A DNA stretch of 64,000 bases from Monodelphis domestica. Lineage: Eukaryota > Chordata > Mammalia > Didelphimorphia > Didelphidae. The DNA lies in assembly GCF_027887165.1 (NCBI RefSeq), contig NC_077228.1:111097596-111161595 (forward strand), written 5' to 3'. A model generated the notes under the pieces. The model made no database searches. It worked only from the letters and a program-made list of their open reading frames with translations, and had not been told where the DNA came from. The position numbers and the translations under genes are program-made. Numbering within the stretch: the stretch's first letter is position 1; each line of letters starts with the position of its first letter. Below are positions 1-11,114 of this stretch, in pieces.

Positions 1-1256
1 GTGCATCTTTCTTCTCTTTGGGCCTTTCCTGGCCCTGCGTGCATCTTTCTTCTCTTTGGGCCTTTCCTGGCCCTGCGTGCATTTTTCTTCTCTTTGGGCC
101 TTTCCTGGCCCTGCATGCATCTTTCTTCTCTTTGGGCCTTTCCTGGCCCTGCGTGCATCTTTCTTCTCTTTGGGCCTTTCCTGGCCCTGCGTGCATTTTT
201 CTTCTCTTTGGGCCTTTCCTGGCCCTGCGTGCATCTTTCTTCTCTTTGGGCCTTTCCTGGCCCTGCTTGTATTTTTCTTCTCTTTGGGCCTTTCCTGGCC
301 CTGCGTGCATCTTTCTTCTCTTTGGGTCTTTCCTGGCCCTGCGTGCATCTTTCTTCTCTTTGGGCCTTTCCTGGCCCTGCGTGCATCTTTCTTCACTTTG
401 GACCTTTCCTGGCCCTGCTTGTATTTTTCTTTTCTTTGGGCCTTTCCTGGCCCTGCGTGCATCTTTCTTCTCTTTGGGCCTTTCCTGGCCCTGCTTGTAT
501 TTTTCTTCTCTTTGGGCCTTTCCTGGCCCTGCGTGCATCTTTCTTCTCTTTGGGTCTTTCCTGGCCCTGCGTGCATCTTTCTTCTCTTTGGGCCTTTCCT
601 GGCCCTGCGTGCATCTTTCTTCACTTTGGACCTTTCCTGGCCCTGCTTGTATTTTTCTTTTCTTTGGGCCTTTCCTGGCCCTGCGTGCATCTTTCTTTTC
701 TTTGGGCCTTTCCTGGCCCTGCGTGCATCTTTCTTCTCTTTGGGCCTTTCCTGGCCCTGCGTGCATCTTTCTTCTCTTTGGGCCTTTCCTGGCCCTGCGT
801 GCATCTTTCTTCTCTTTGGGCCTTTCCTGGCCCTGCGTGCATCTTTCTTCTCTTTGAGCCTTTCCTGGCCCTGCGTGCATCTTTCTTCTCTTTGGGCCTT
901 TCCTGGCCCTGCGTGCATCTTTCTTCTCTTTGGGCCTTTCCTGGCCCTGCGTGCATTTTTCTTCTCTTTGGGCCTTTCCTGGCCCTGCGTGCATCTTTCT
1001 TCTCTTTGGGCCTTTCCTGGCCCTGCGTGCATCTTTCTTCTCTTTGAGCCTTTCCTGGCCCTGCGTGCATCTTTCTTCTCTTTGGGCCTTTCCTGGCCCT
1101 GCGTGCATCTTTCTTCTCTTTGGGCCTTTCCTGGCCCTGCTTGCATCTTTCTTCTCTTTGGGTCTTTCCTGGCCCTGCGTGCATCTTTCTTCTCTTTGGG
1201 TCTTTCCTGGCCCTGACTGTATTTTTCTTCTCTTTGGGTCTTTCCTGGCCCTGCCT
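1..1256. repeat. 38-bp minisatellite array, about 33 units
   Basis: A 38-bp unit (starting gtgcatctttcttctctttg on the plus strand) repeats head to tail with few substitutions and no obvious length change, and the array runs off the left edge of the window. Because 38 is not a multiple of three, the reading frame rotates, so long open frames on both strands are by-products and not genes. Variant units (cttgtattttt, cttcactttggacc) recur at 228-bp spacing, six units, showing block duplication. The last units near 1200-1256 are more diverged, the usual look of an array edge. Confidence 0.97.
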
Positions 1257-2175
1257 GCTCTTTGGCTCTTTCTGTGGCTCCTTTGGCTGCAGAGTTTTGT
1301 GGATAGGATAGACAGATTTGCTCCTGCCCAGGTTACACTTGTTTCATTTACATTACATCAAAGTTTCTCATCTCTCCCTTCTCATTGCTCCTATTCCTAC
1401 CCTCTTGGAAGAAGCAAAAGAAGCTTAACCCCTCTTCCAAATGCTACCCGTAGAAATACTTGAAGGCATCTCTGCTGCATATCTCCTAGTTCTTTTTTTT
1501 CCCAAGGCTATCCATCACCGGTTCCGTTAATAGATCGTCTTTTCTTCCCAGACTAACCGAGGCTGTTCCCTAAGGTTCTGCGTGAGGATCACCTAGATGG
1601 GTTGGTAAAGCACTTTTAAAAGCCACAAAGCTGTATAAATGTGAGTAAGAGTTATTTTCAACAGCCATCATTAGACAGATCGCTGTGGAAGGTGCTTGGT
1701 CAGCACCGCCAACCTTCCACGGAGATGCCTTGCTAATCAAACACTGCACAGCTATCCAAGGCCATCACTGACACTCTCCTCTGTGCGTTTCTTTTTTTTT
1801 TTTAATTTAAAAAATTAATTCTTCACCATTACTGCTGTTATTTTTAAAGGAAATAGAAAGAAAGCAGGCAAATCCATTTCCCATTTGCTAGTCAAAGAAG
1901 TGCTTATGAGGTAGGGCCTGAAGTGAAAACAGGAAACCTGCTTAATGCACACCTGGCCATTTGTAACCATTTCTTCCTTTAACGAGGCCATTAAGCGGCG
2001 TTACCATTCAAAGATACCAAAGGTCTCATGTCAGATGGCAGCCAGAATTCCATTTTTTTTTTCTCCTTCAAAAGGTAGTCATAGTTTCTATTTATCTGAG
2101 AAAACTCAAACCCTGGCTCTAGTTTAAAGCTAGAGATGGTCAGGACTGAAAGGCATCTTAAAAGTTCTCCTTCTG
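1257..2175. other. Intergenic, no gene seen
   Basis: Single-copy-looking sequence with a poly-T run near 1791-1803. Short open frames here have no recognisable product and no splice-flanked structure. I see no clear repeat or gene. Confidence 0.5.
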
Positions 2176-2376
2176 GAGGCAGTTAGGTGGCTCAGTGGAT
2201 GGAGAGCCGGGCAGATAAAAGAGACGGGAAGTCCTGCATTCAAATCTGGACTTAGATACCTCCTAACTATGTGACCCTGGACAAGTCACTTGACCCCCAT
2301 TGCCTAGTCCTTTCTGCTCTTCTGACTTGGAACCAATACTTTGTATTGATTCTATGCTGGAAGATAAGAGTTTTGG
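2176..2376 (+). mobile_element. tRNA-derived SINE (marsupial MAR1-like)
   Basis: The head (aggtggctcagtggatgg) resembles a tRNA-type A box and attcaaatctgg a degraded B box. The body has the ctatgtgaccctggacaagt segment and the ccaatactttgtattgattc tail typical of this family. Moderately diverged from the best copies in the window. Confidence 0.85.
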
Positions 2377-2554
2377 GGGGGAAGGAGAGTTTTCCTTCTG
2401 CATGAAGGTGGTGACCTGGATAGAGTGCCAGAAGAATTCTAACTGGCCTCAGACACTTTCTAGCTATGGAATTCTGGGCAAGTCATTTAACCCTGTTTGC
2501 CTCAGTTTCTTTTTCTGCATAAGCAGAAATAGGACCAGCTGGATAGGGAAAGAT

Positions 2555-3110
2555 TTGAAGGTCATGTCATATGAAGACCAGTCAAAAGCACTGAGAATAG
2601 TTAGCCTAGAGAAGGAAAGATTTAGGCAAAACATGAAGGCATTTTTAGGTAGCTGAAGGGCTATTAGATCAGAGAAGGATTAGATTTGTTCTCTTTGGTT
2701 CCAGAGAGCAGAATTAGGAATGGAAGTTCAGAAAGGCAGATAAAAGACTTAGTGGGAGGGAAAACTTTCTCATAGTTATGCTCAAATGGAAAGGGTTTCC
2801 TTAGGAGGTAGTGGTTTCTCCCTTACTAAAGGCCTTCAAGAAAATATCTTGTGGTTAGGGGCAGCTGGGTGGCCCAATGGATTGAGAACCAGGCCTAGAG
2901 ACAGGAGGTCCTAGGTTCAAATCTAGCCTCAGACACTTCCTAGCTATGTGACCCTGGGCAAGTCACTTCACCCCCATTGCCTAGCTCTTCTGCCTTGAAA
3001 CCAATACACAGTATTGATTCTAAGATGGAAGGTAAGGGATTTTTAAAAAAATGTCTTCTGGGACCTTGTTGGTTATGTTGCGAATGCTTGTTCAAGCAAA
3101 GGTTTGATAA
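2555..3110 (+). mobile_element. CR1/L3-type LINE 3' fragment, split by a SINE
   Basis: Text such as 'gttagcctagagaaggaaag', 'agctgaagggctattagatc' and 'ggaggtagtggtttctccct' matches my memory of the 3' part of mammalian L3/CR1 LINEs. The match stops near 2855, where a SINE is inserted, and a short downstream remainder resumes near 3050. Old and 5'-truncated; no usable coding capacity. Confidence 0.65.
2857..3045 (+). mobile_element. tRNA-derived SINE (MAR1-like) inside a CR1 fragment
   Basis: Good full-length copy: ggggcagctgggtggcccaa head, aggttcaaatct B-box-like segment, gtgaccctgggcaagtcact core, and a tail ending in aagatggaaggtaagg plus A-rich sequence. It interrupts an older LINE fragment, so it is the younger of the two. 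Confidence 0.9.
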
Positions 3111-4429
3111 GATGGCCTAGTGTATAGTTGGAAATTCTTGAACCTCTAAAAAAACAACATTATCCCAAATTCCTTTCTGTAGTACCTAGAATCCTTTTCA
3201 GTTTCCTACGTCCTCATTTACATGATTGGATTTAAGTTTGCTATGACTCCTCCCTCCCTTCTCTCTTCTTCCTCATGGTTGAGTTAGGCAGGTTTTACTC
3301 TAGTTTTTTTTTTTATTTTAATAAATCTTATAAATATAATACTTGAGTTATTGAATATTAATTTTAATCTTCACTCTAGGAAGTCTTTTTCACACCTGAT
3401 AGTCAGTGATTCTGGAAATACAAAATGGTAGCTGTAGGGAGAGATTGCAGGGATAGACATATTGAGTGCCAAGCTTCACAGAATCCATGAAGCCATGGGA
3501 GGCAATGAGATACATGAGAAGGGAGCATCAAGAGTGAGAAGAGAAGAGAATCACGGGAGAACACCAGATTTCAGGGACAAGGAGGCCAAGGGACTGAGCG
3601 CAAGAGGGGTCTGGCTGTGGGCTGGTCTCTCTAAGCCTTCTGCCTCTTCTTTGCCCTGCCTGTGCTGATTCGCACAATATTAATTTACATCCAGAAGCTT
3701 AGCTTCTGGGTCACACCTCATATGGGGACTCGGAGCTGAGCTTTACAGCTGTGTGTCAGGTGGAATGGAGGTGCTGTTTCTGCCAGCCAGCACACCAGCA
3801 TGGATGTCCAAAACCCATCCTCGAGTTGCAGGGTCCTGGGAGAGCCAGGTGCATGGTCAGCAGCAGATGCCACTTGAAAATTGCATTATGTGTGCTGGGG
3901 CTTTTCACCTATTTGTCAGTCCTGGGCCTGACCTGATTGGGCCTGGCAGGTAACTAGAGACCTAGGGAGAAAGAGAGTCCCACAGAGATAGGACTTATGG
4001 ATATGGTCTGTCCTAGGCAGGCAGGTGCTGATTCTCTCAGTGTAGGAGAAAGAAGATCTGTCTCATTGCATAGATAATCTCTTTGTCAGCATGAATAAGG
4101 ATTACAGCATATATCTGAGTGGAAACCAAGTCCTCCCAAATAATGACTAAATGGTGGCAATCCTCCAAGGCTTTGTTCTCTGTCCTTTAACCATTTCCCT
4201 GTGAAGAAGGTTGCCTCCATGTCTTGATTTTACAAAATGGCGGACTGGAGCCCCAAAGAGAAGAAAAGGCTTGTCGGTGGTAGAGCTGTGTTCTTAGTCC
4301 AAGATTTTCCCATCTGGTCTGTCCTGTATCTGTGGCGCTACATCAACCCAAAGTTCTTCCCTGGAACACGCTCCCTCTTCAGTCTTCTGTTCATCACTCT
4401 CCCTTCACACATATCTCGTATATCCTTTT
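3111..4429. other. Intergenic, no gene seen
   Basis: Contains a T-rich/AT-rich patch near 3303-3370 and otherwise unremarkable sequence. Open frames of 60-70 codons around 3462-3950 overlap in different frames and show no family resemblance, so I do not call genes. No assigned repeat. Confidence 0.45.
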
Positions 4430-4512
4430 ACTAATTTACTTTTACTAAATTAACTAAATTACTATTTACTAAATTAATTTACGAAATTAAATACTTTTAC
4501 TAAATTAACAGG
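4430..4512. repeat. AT-rich short tandem repeat
   Basis: Irregular tandem copies of an approximately 11-base tactaaattaa-like unit; low complexity. Confidence 0.7.
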
Positions 4513-4829
4513 AATCCTTTGGGCTGTACAGAGTGTCCAAGGAAGACTAGCATCTCTGGTCTGAGGGCTTGCTGAGCCCCTTTCAGGGCTATTTTTCTCC
4601 TTTGGTGCCCACCTGCCACCCAGCTCTCATCTCTGGCTCCAAGAAACTAGCATGGTTGGTGGTCACAGCCCAGTAAGCTATTGAAGCAGGTGGACCAACC
4701 CAGGCTGAAGATAGCCAATAGGCCTTAAACCTGTTGGTCATTCAGAGGACCATCTACCTTAGGCACATGAAGACTTCTCCAGTGGAAGAAGCTAATAAGA
4801 ACAGTTTGTTCCAATAGCAACGAAGGAGG

Positions 4830-5172
4830 CAGAAGTGGGTGCTGTGGAGTGCTTAGAGCTTGGTTAGACAACAAAGAAGACAAGGTCATCCACTACAACC
4901 CAACCGTTCCCAGCCATCCTCACTTCTATCTTGCTCCTGGACTTGGATGGCTCTGGAAGAGACGGAGGCCAGTGACTTTGTGTACTTCTGCCTCACTTAA
5001 ATCCAATATATGGAGAGTCAAAATATATCCATATTATCCTAATATAATATAATATAATAATAATAATAAAATAATCCAATATATCCAAAAAAATCCAATA
5101 TATGGAGAGCCACTAGTGATGTCATTTTGGTCCTCTTCAAGAACAAAGGATGACAACCAACCAACCAACAGG
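4830..5172 (+). mobile_element. SINE-like element with an AT expansion
   Basis: The downstream part (gtgatgtcattttggtcctc then aagaacaaaggatgacaacc and a CAAC-repeat tail) looks like a second marsupial SINE class. Near its 3' end the phrase atccaatatatggagag occurs twice (about 5000 and 5093), separated by an ATA-rich expansion, which indicates a local duplication inside the element. Family name not assigned. Confidence 0.5.
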
Positions 5173-5442
5173 AATCCTCTGATGTATGGGGTGGGGGTAG
5201 GGGGTAAAGCAAGGAAAATAAGACCAGGGAGATTCCTAGGGTATGATGGAACATAGAGTATAAGGAAAAAATGCCTAGGGTTGAAGAGATGGGAGAGCAA
5301 GAAGCGATGTTAAGCTGAGATGTTACCCATTATCTCTCATGATCCTTCTTTATTACTTTGAGGAAGAGAGATCAGCATGTCTTCCAAGGGATCTGTAATC
5401 TCATCAATTCAGGAATTCTCTTCAACAATTTATATTTCTGGC

Positions 5443-5668
5443 CAGGAAGGTGGTGCATCTGGGCCTGGAAGACTCTCAAATCTAGCCTCAAGCACTTACT
5501 TACTAGCTGAGAGAGCCTGGGAAAGTTATGTCATCTTGTTTGCCTCAGTTTCCTCATCTATAAAATGAGCTGGAAAAGGAAATGGTCAACCACTCCAGTA
5601 TCTTTGCCAAGAAAACCCTAAATGGGGTCATGAAGAGTCAGACACAACAGCAATGATTGAATAAGGAC
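5443..5668 (+). mobile_element. tRNA-related SINE, second marsupial family
   Basis: Carries the string tttcctcatctataaaatga followed by ctggaaaaggaaatgg, ccactccagtatctttgcca and a tail with catgaagagtcagacacaac. This tail distinguishes it from the ccaatacacagtattgattc-tailed SINEs elsewhere in the window. Confidence 0.8.
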
Positions 5669-6215
5669 AAAAATGTCTATCTCCATCCAATCTCTTCCAG
5701 ACCGTCCTAGAGGAATCTTGTCCATACCTCTTTAAGTTTGCTATGGGGTAGAGATGATGTTCTGGAGGTCTTCCTCAATTTGTCCTGCTAGCCTGAGGAT
5801 ACCATGAAGTATTCTGACTGTTCACCTGTCATCATTTGTCCTAGCCTCTTGCCTGGTCTATCTTCTCTTCTTGTACTCCCAGACTAATGTGGGAATCTGG
5901 TTTGTCCCAGCCAGCTGCTCTGGCTAGTGCCTAGTGCTTTTGTCCTAAAAGGTACAGTGCATTATAGTCAGGGATGTTCTGGAAACAGTGCATAGGGCTC
6001 CTCAGAGCTGATTGCTAAATTTTCAGTGTGAGCATTTAAATATGCCTCAGAAATTGGCAAACGTTACAAATCTGAACTTGATTTATTGTTTTGTTGATTT
6101 CTAGATTTAAGAACTGATGGAGAAAATATTAATAATGAAGATTCAACTTAAAAGTGCATCATCTACTGTTAGAGAGCTGGTTGGTAAATATTTGTCAGTG
6201 CATCCCCTAGTCATG
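5669..6215. other. Intergenic, nothing recognised
   Basis: No repeat family or gene recognised; base composition is ordinary. Confidence 0.45.
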
Positions 6216-6219
6216 ATGG

Positions 6220-6770
6220 TAAGAATACAAGATTTGGGTTTGGAGTCAGAGCCTTGTCTAAGCTTCCAAAAAGAGTCTGAAGAAGAGGCCTTGAACCTCT
6301 TGTCCATGTACATTGAATTAAAGATCCCTCTGCTTTCTGAGGGAAAAAAAAAAGCCAACTCTACCACTTGCTACCTGTATAGTTTTAGGTAAGTAGTTAA
6401 ATCTTTCTAGGTTTTGGTTTCATCTGTATAATGAGGGGTTTGGACAAGGTGGTCTCTAAGATCTGAATCCTACAATCCATAGTTTCTTTTTTTCCCCCCT
6501 TAAACCTTTCCCTTCTGTCTTGGAGTCAATACTATGTAATGGTTCCAAGGCAGAAAACTGGTAAGAGCTAGGCAATGGGAGTCAAGTGACTTGCCCAGGG
6601 TCACACAGCTAGGAAGTGTCTGAGGCCAGCTTTGAACCTAGAACCTCCCATCTCTAGGCCTGCCTCTCAATCTAATGAGCCACCCAGCTGCCCCCTCCTT
6701 TTTTTTTCAATCCATAGTTTCTGACTCAAAAGAACTTGTCAGGTCTCAGATGGTAGAGAAAAGGGGACTT
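6220..6770 (+). mobile_element. CORE-SINE (MIR-like), split by a younger SINE
   Basis: The left part ends in ttggtttcatctgtataatg then gaggggtttggacaaggtgg, the usual MIR-like 3' half. A reverse-strand SINE at 6488-6707 interrupts it, flanked by the host sequence caatccatagtttct on both sides. Confidence 0.55.
6488..6707 (-). mobile_element. MAR1-like SINE with perfect 15-bp target-site duplication
   Basis: Reverse-strand copy: tail-end ccttctgtcttggagtcaat, core gtgacttgcccagggtcaca, head gagccacccagctgcccc. The 15-base string caatccatagtttct stands immediately on both sides (6473-6487 and 6708-6722) with no mismatch, which shows target-primed insertion and a fairly young age. Confidence 0.93.
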
Positions 6771-6835
6771 GACAACAAGTTGTAATGAAATCAGAGGATA
6801 TTTTCTAGTTTCATGCCTTCCATTTACTAGCTAGG

Positions 6836-7040
6836 GTCATAGAGTCATAGCTCAAGAGTTGACAGGTACCTCAAAGGTCATTCATCTGACTGACAGCTGA
6901 GAACTAAAGCCAAGAGAGAAATTAGGTGACTTGTCCAAGGTCACACTGTCAGTAAAAAATGATAGCAAAGTCAGGGTTTGTACCAGCTGCTATAATTCCA
7001 AACCCAACATGCTTTCCTCTATATCATACTGTCTCCCTGT
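6836..7040 (-). mobile_element. CORE-SINE (MIR-like), reverse strand
   Basis: Has the reverse-strand signature: ggtacctcaaaggtcattca, then gtgacttgtccaaggtcaca, and a head region near tttcctctatatcatact. Well diverged, hence old. Confidence 0.65.
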
Positions 7041-7340
7041 GATTATAAACAAGTCATTTTAACCTCTACAAGTCTCAATTTCCTCATTTGTAAAAAGGGA
7101 TTGCAATAATCGTGCTATTTTTTTTAGGCAAGCAGGGTTAATTGTCTTGTCCAAGGTCACACTGTCAGGAAGTCTCACATTTCAGATTTGAACCCAGGTC
7201 CTTCCAACTCCAGGTTAGGTGCTCTATCTACTGCACCACCTTGCTGCCTCTTATGTTATCTTACTAGGTTGTTGTGAGCAAACACTTTGTAAATTGTAAA
7301 GTGCTACATAAATGTTATTATCATCATCATTAATAAATGA
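7041..7340 (+). mobile_element. CORE-SINE (MIR-like) split by a reverse SINE at 7118-7252
   Basis: Left part: aacaagtcattttaacctct and tttcctcatttgtaaaaagg. Right part: aggttgttgtgagcaaacac and aaagtgctacataaatgtta. Between them, in reverse orientation, sits a SINE head and body (cttgtccaaggtcacactgt to ctgcaccaccttgctgcc), so an older plus-strand copy was opened by a later insertion. Confidence 0.65.
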
Positions 7341-8227
7341 AAGATAGAGGTCAGCCCCATTTTTCAAAATTATTATAAATTAGAAAAAATTATTACAAAC
7401 TACAGTCTCTAAATAGTAAGGAGAGGGGATCCTTCTTCATCAAACATCAACACTTCTACTCAGAAAGATGACCCTAAAATGGCTTAAATACAAATCTGCA
7501 AATCTATAACTCACTGCTTGTTTTTAAAAAATACATACTAAATTTAATGTGGTAAAAACAATATTATCCTGCTTGCTATGTCCCTTTCTGATTTCTTTTT
7601 TTTTTTCTTTAAAAGAAATTGTGTTGTTTGTTACACTGAAATTCCCAGATGTCTCCCACCTTTCCTCTTTCCCCTCCCCATGCTAGGGAAAGCATCATTT
7701 AAATGTTTGATTAAGGCTCTTTACTTTGTTTTCTTCTTTTTTATATTGCTGTCCCTTCTTTCTCCCTCCCCAATAAAAAACCTACTTTTGCATATCTCAT
7801 TAAGTATAATCAAGCAAAGCAAATTTATTCTATTGGTCATATGTCTTGTTCTGCATGTACAGACTACCAGGCAGTAAGAGGCAAGCTTCATTACAAGTCT
7901 TCTGTAGTGATAATCGGTCATTGTGTGGATCAAACTTTTAAATCTTTTGAAATCATTTTCCTTTACAGAGTTTTGGTTAATAAAGAATTCTCCTGGTTCT
8001 GCTCCCCTCACTCTGTGTCAATTCATACATCTCTGCCAAGATATCTCTACATCATTCCCTTCAGTCATTTCTTATGGAGAAATAATATTCCATTATACTC
8101 ATATACCATCACTTGTTCAATACCATAATCATTTCCTGATTTTTAGGTACCCATTGTGTTGTATGAATGTGCTCTTATAACAAGGACCAAGATGGAAGCG
8201 TGTTTTGTATGATAATAAAAATAAAAT

Positions 8228-8553
8228 TGGGAGCAGCTAGGTGGCTCAGTGGCTAGAGACGGGAAGTCCTGGGTTCAAATTTGATCTCAGAAACTTCTTG
8301 GCTGTGTGACCCTGGGCAAGTCACTTAACTCCCATTGCCTAGCCTTTACTGCTCTTCTGCCTTAGAACCAATATATATTCCTAGCTGTGTGACCCTGGGC
8401 AAGTCACTTAACCCCCATTGCCTAGCCCTTACCATTCTTCTGCCTTGGAATCAATATTTATTACAAGACAGAAGGTAAGGGTTTAAAAAAAAGAAAAAAG
8501 AACCAATATATAGTATTGATTCTAAGACAGAAGGTGAGGGTTTAAAAAAAAAA
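8228..8553 (+). mobile_element. MAR1-like SINE (outer copy) holding a second SINE
   Basis: Head gggagcagctaggtggctca to ccttagaaccaatatata, then an interruption, then resumption at gaaccaatatatagtattga to gaaggtgagggttt. The host string gaaccaatatata is present at both edges of the interruption (8365-8377 and 8500-8512). Confidence 0.9.
8378..8499 (+). mobile_element. 5'-truncated MAR1-like SINE nested in another SINE
   Basis: Begins within the SINE body (ttcctagctgtgtgaccctg), runs to the tail (gaaggtaagggttt) and ends in an A-rich tract. It is bounded by a perfect 13-base target-site duplication, gaaccaatatata, made from the outer SINE. It is therefore a 5'-truncated insertion and not an internal duplication. 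Confidence 0.9.
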
Positions 8554-8865
8554 TTATTTTTAAAGGAACCCACTTTGTTCCCAGTATGTTAGCAGCAAAG
8601 AGCACTGCTATAAATATTTGTGCATATATAGGTCCTTTCCCCTCTCTCTGTCTTGGCTCTCTTTGGGCTAAGTGCCAGCAATAGCATTATTAGGTCAAAT
8701 GGTGTGCATCATTAAATATCTTCAGGTATAGTTCCAAATTGCTCTCCAGAATGGTTGATTGGACCAATTCTTGGCTCCACCAATAGTACACAAATGTACC
8801 TGCCCTCAAATAACCTCTCCTAAAGTTGTTATTTTCCCTTTTTACTATCTCACTGATCTGATGGG

Positions 8866-9045
8866 AGAGAGAGGGGGGGGGGAGGGAGAGAGAGAGAGAG
8901 AGAGAGAGGGAGGGAGGGAGGGAGGGAGGGAGGGAGGGAAAGAGAGGGAGGGAGGAAGATGGAGAGAAAGAGAGAGGGAGAGAGAGAGGGAGAGAGAGAG
9001 AGGGAGGGAGGGAGAGAGGGAGAGGAAGAGAGAGGGAGAGAGAGA
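8866..9045. repeat. GA/GGGA-rich microsatellite
   Basis: About 180 bases of purine-only (GA)n and (GGGA)n sequence. All long open frames here (poly Ser-Leu-Pro or Arg-Glu-Gly) are low-complexity by-products. Confidence 0.95.
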
Positions 9046-9468
9046 ATCTGGAGCATTTTTTTCCCCCGGAGTTGTCAATAACTTGACTCTCTTCCTTTGA
9101 GAATTGTCTGCTCAGATTATTTGAACCAGGGCAGCCCTGTTACTCCCAAAGCTTGTTTCATGTTGCTGGTGTTTTTACCATTGTTCCTCTGCATTTGACT
9201 TCAGAGCAGCAGCCGGATGACAGCCTCGGCTCATTTATTCCATACGATAGTCATTCTAGTGAATCTCTGTCACTCTTGACCTCCTTCCCCCAACCTGGAG
9301 AGGTAATATGCCATACAGGATGACAAGAACTCTGACAAAAAAGGACCACAGTGACAGCCCTTTGAATGGGAATGCGTTTCAAGGCAGCTTGGAGGCTGAT
9401 ATTCAAAGTCAAGTAGGGGAGGTTTCTCTATTTGTGTATGTGTGTGTGCTGAACTGAAACCTTCATCT

Positions 9469-9469
<1 letters not shown>
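9046..9469. other. Intergenic, nothing recognised
   Basis: Unique-looking sequence between two microsatellites; no gene or repeat recognised. Confidence 0.45.
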
Positions 9470-9508
<39 letters not shown>

Positions 9509-9511
9509 AGC
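9470..9511. repeat. (TG)n microsatellite with CG tail
   Basis: GTGTGT run that passes into GCGCGCGC; about 40 bases. Confidence 0.95.
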
Positions 9512-9669
9512 TCGGGTGTCTTCCTGGAGAATAGCTCACATGCTATAAAAAGCTGTTGGTAGGGAGAGATCAAAGCTTTCTCTCAATGGCTCTTCAGGGA
9601 GCCTGGTGTGCTTTAGGCTGATTAGGTTTCTCACAGCTTGAGAATAAGGAGATGGAAGACCAGGAATAA

Positions 9670-9805
9670 GAAGCCCAAGGAGTGCTCTAATAGCCATCTT
9701 TAAATATCTAAAGGGTCGTCATGTGGAAGGAGAGATTTGTTCTGAGTAGTTGCAGAGGTCAAAGGCATCTGGAGATGAAGGTTACATAGAGAGAGATATT
9801 GACTT
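9670..9805 (+). mobile_element. CR1/L3-type LINE fragment
   Basis: The text 'tagccatctttaaatatcta', 'agggtcgtcatgtggaagga' and 'agatttgttctgagtagttg' parallels the CR1/L3 3' portion also found at 2555. Short and old. Confidence 0.5.
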
Positions 9806-9830
9806 CATAATGGGCAGAACTCTGGGCTAT

Positions 9831-10021
9831 TGGGGCAATAAGGTGACCAGGTCTGGAGATGGGAGGTCCTGGATTCAAATCTCAGATAATTCTGAGCTGT
9901 GTGACTTTGGGCAAGTCACTTAACCCCCATTGCCTAGATCTTGCTCTTCTGCCTTGGGATCCATACAGAGTATTGATTCTAAGATGGAAGGTAAGGGTTA
10001 AAAAACAAAAACAAAAACAAG
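9831..10021 (+). mobile_element. MAR1-like SINE
   Basis: Has the gtgtgactttgggcaagtca core, a B-box-like gattcaaatctc, a tail ccatacagagtattgattct, and a (CAAAAA)n end. The head is somewhat degraded. Confidence 0.85.
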
Positions 10022-10547
10022 ATTCGAAGACTCAGAAGACAGCCTAAATGATGATATAAAGTTGTTAACTCTTTAGTGTTATCAATATGACCTAAAATTA
10101 CCACTCCATTCAGGGTTATGTCTATACTGCTCTCTAAGCATGAGACGGCAATTTCCACCTCCAAGTCTTAGTTTTAGGAATTTTGAATTAACTAGTCTAA
10201 GGATCAGCAAATGGAAGCCCTCAGACCAAGTTCTGTCAGCTACTGTTTTGTTTTGTTTTTTAATAGCCCTCCAATTAAGAATGATTTTACTTTGAAATTA
10301 AAGTTTTATCATATTTAAAAATATAATAGCCATTTTGGTCTGATTGGCGATCCAGATTTGGCCCAACTCTTGTCAAAAACTTTGCCCAAATCTAGGTAAA
10401 AATCTGTAGCAACAGCCTGATCCACCTGTAGAGTGACCCTTCTAAGAAAAGGAAGTAGGCTTACCTTTGTCAGGATCTATTCCTGATAAAGCCAGGCTAG
10501 CTCTTAAGGATTACTACATCCCTTTTTAAGGCTCACAAAATGCCCCT

Positions 10548-10709
10548 TTAACAGTGGTTCAGTGGATTGAGAACCAGTTTTTTAGGTTCAAATCTAGTCT
10601 CAGATACTTTTTAACTATGTGATCCTGAGCAAGTCACTTAACCCCAATTGCCTAGCCCTCACTGTTCTTTCTGTGTTGGAACTGATACTAAGAGATGGGG
10701 TAAGGGTTA

Positions 10710-10722
<13 letters not shown>
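10548..10722 (+). mobile_element. MAR1-like SINE, tail next to an AT microsatellite
   Basis: Head tggttcagtggattgagaac, core tgatcctgagcaagtcactt, tail ending in ggggtaagggttatttt plus A-rich sequence. Confidence 0.85.

Positions 10723-10750
<28 letters not shown>
10723..10750. repeat. (AT)n microsatellite
   Basis: Thirteen or so AT dinucleotides directly after a SINE A-rich tail, a common birthplace of microsatellites. Confidence 0.9.
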
Positions 10751-10752
<2 letters not shown>

Positions 10753-10984
10753 ATTGATTTTGCTAAGATTTGAAGCTAAGCTCATTAAATATAATCTGAA
10801 CACTCTATGCATTTCCCTTTTTAGAACACCAGGGACATTTGCCTTTTCCCAAGGATGTGTTGAGTCCATAATCATTTAACAAGTACTTACTGTGTGCCAA
10901 GCCCTTTGCTAAGTGTTGGAGATACACTCAGGACCCCTGCCCTTATAAAAATTAAAATTAATCTCAAATAATAAAATATTGTAT

Positions 10985-11112
10985 TTTAGGAGATTTATTA
11001 ATGATCATTAGAAATCAAGAAATAAAGAGGATACAAAATAAAGACCACGTGCCCATGGCTGATCAGCCTGTTGAAAATCCCACTCACCACCATCAAGCCA
11101 AGCTGCCAAAGA
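10985..11112 (-). mobile_element. Fragment of an LTR-like repeat family
   Basis: In reverse orientation this stretch matches 36316-36450 closely: both contain gccatgggcacgtggtcttt followed by attttgtatc and ttgatttctaat. Read as a terminal fragment of the same LTR-like element; classification uncertain. Fossil, fragmentary. Confidence 0.55.
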
Positions 11113-11114
11113 GG

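Larger units (their letters stand above)
7580..8860 (-). mobile_element. L1 LINE 3' region, reverse strand, interrupted by SINEs
   Basis: The text 'tggttctgctcccctcactc', 'gaaataatattccattatac' and 'ccaaattgctctccagaatg' is the reverse complement of the L1 3' region seen in other copies here. SINE sequence at 8228-8553 separates the two parts. 5'-truncated and diverged; no intact ORF. Confidence 0.75.

Noticed and set aside
1-1256. CRISPR-like spacing of repeats
   Set aside because: Direct head-to-tail minisatellite without unique spacers, in an animal genome.
1-1463. Very long open frames on both strands over the first 1.4 kb
   Set aside because: They are translations of a 38-bp minisatellite; because 38 is not divisible by three, the same peptide appears in all frames.
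8759-9100. Arg-Glu-Gly and Pro-Ser-Leu open frames
   Set aside because: Purine-only microsatellite; low-complexity by-product.
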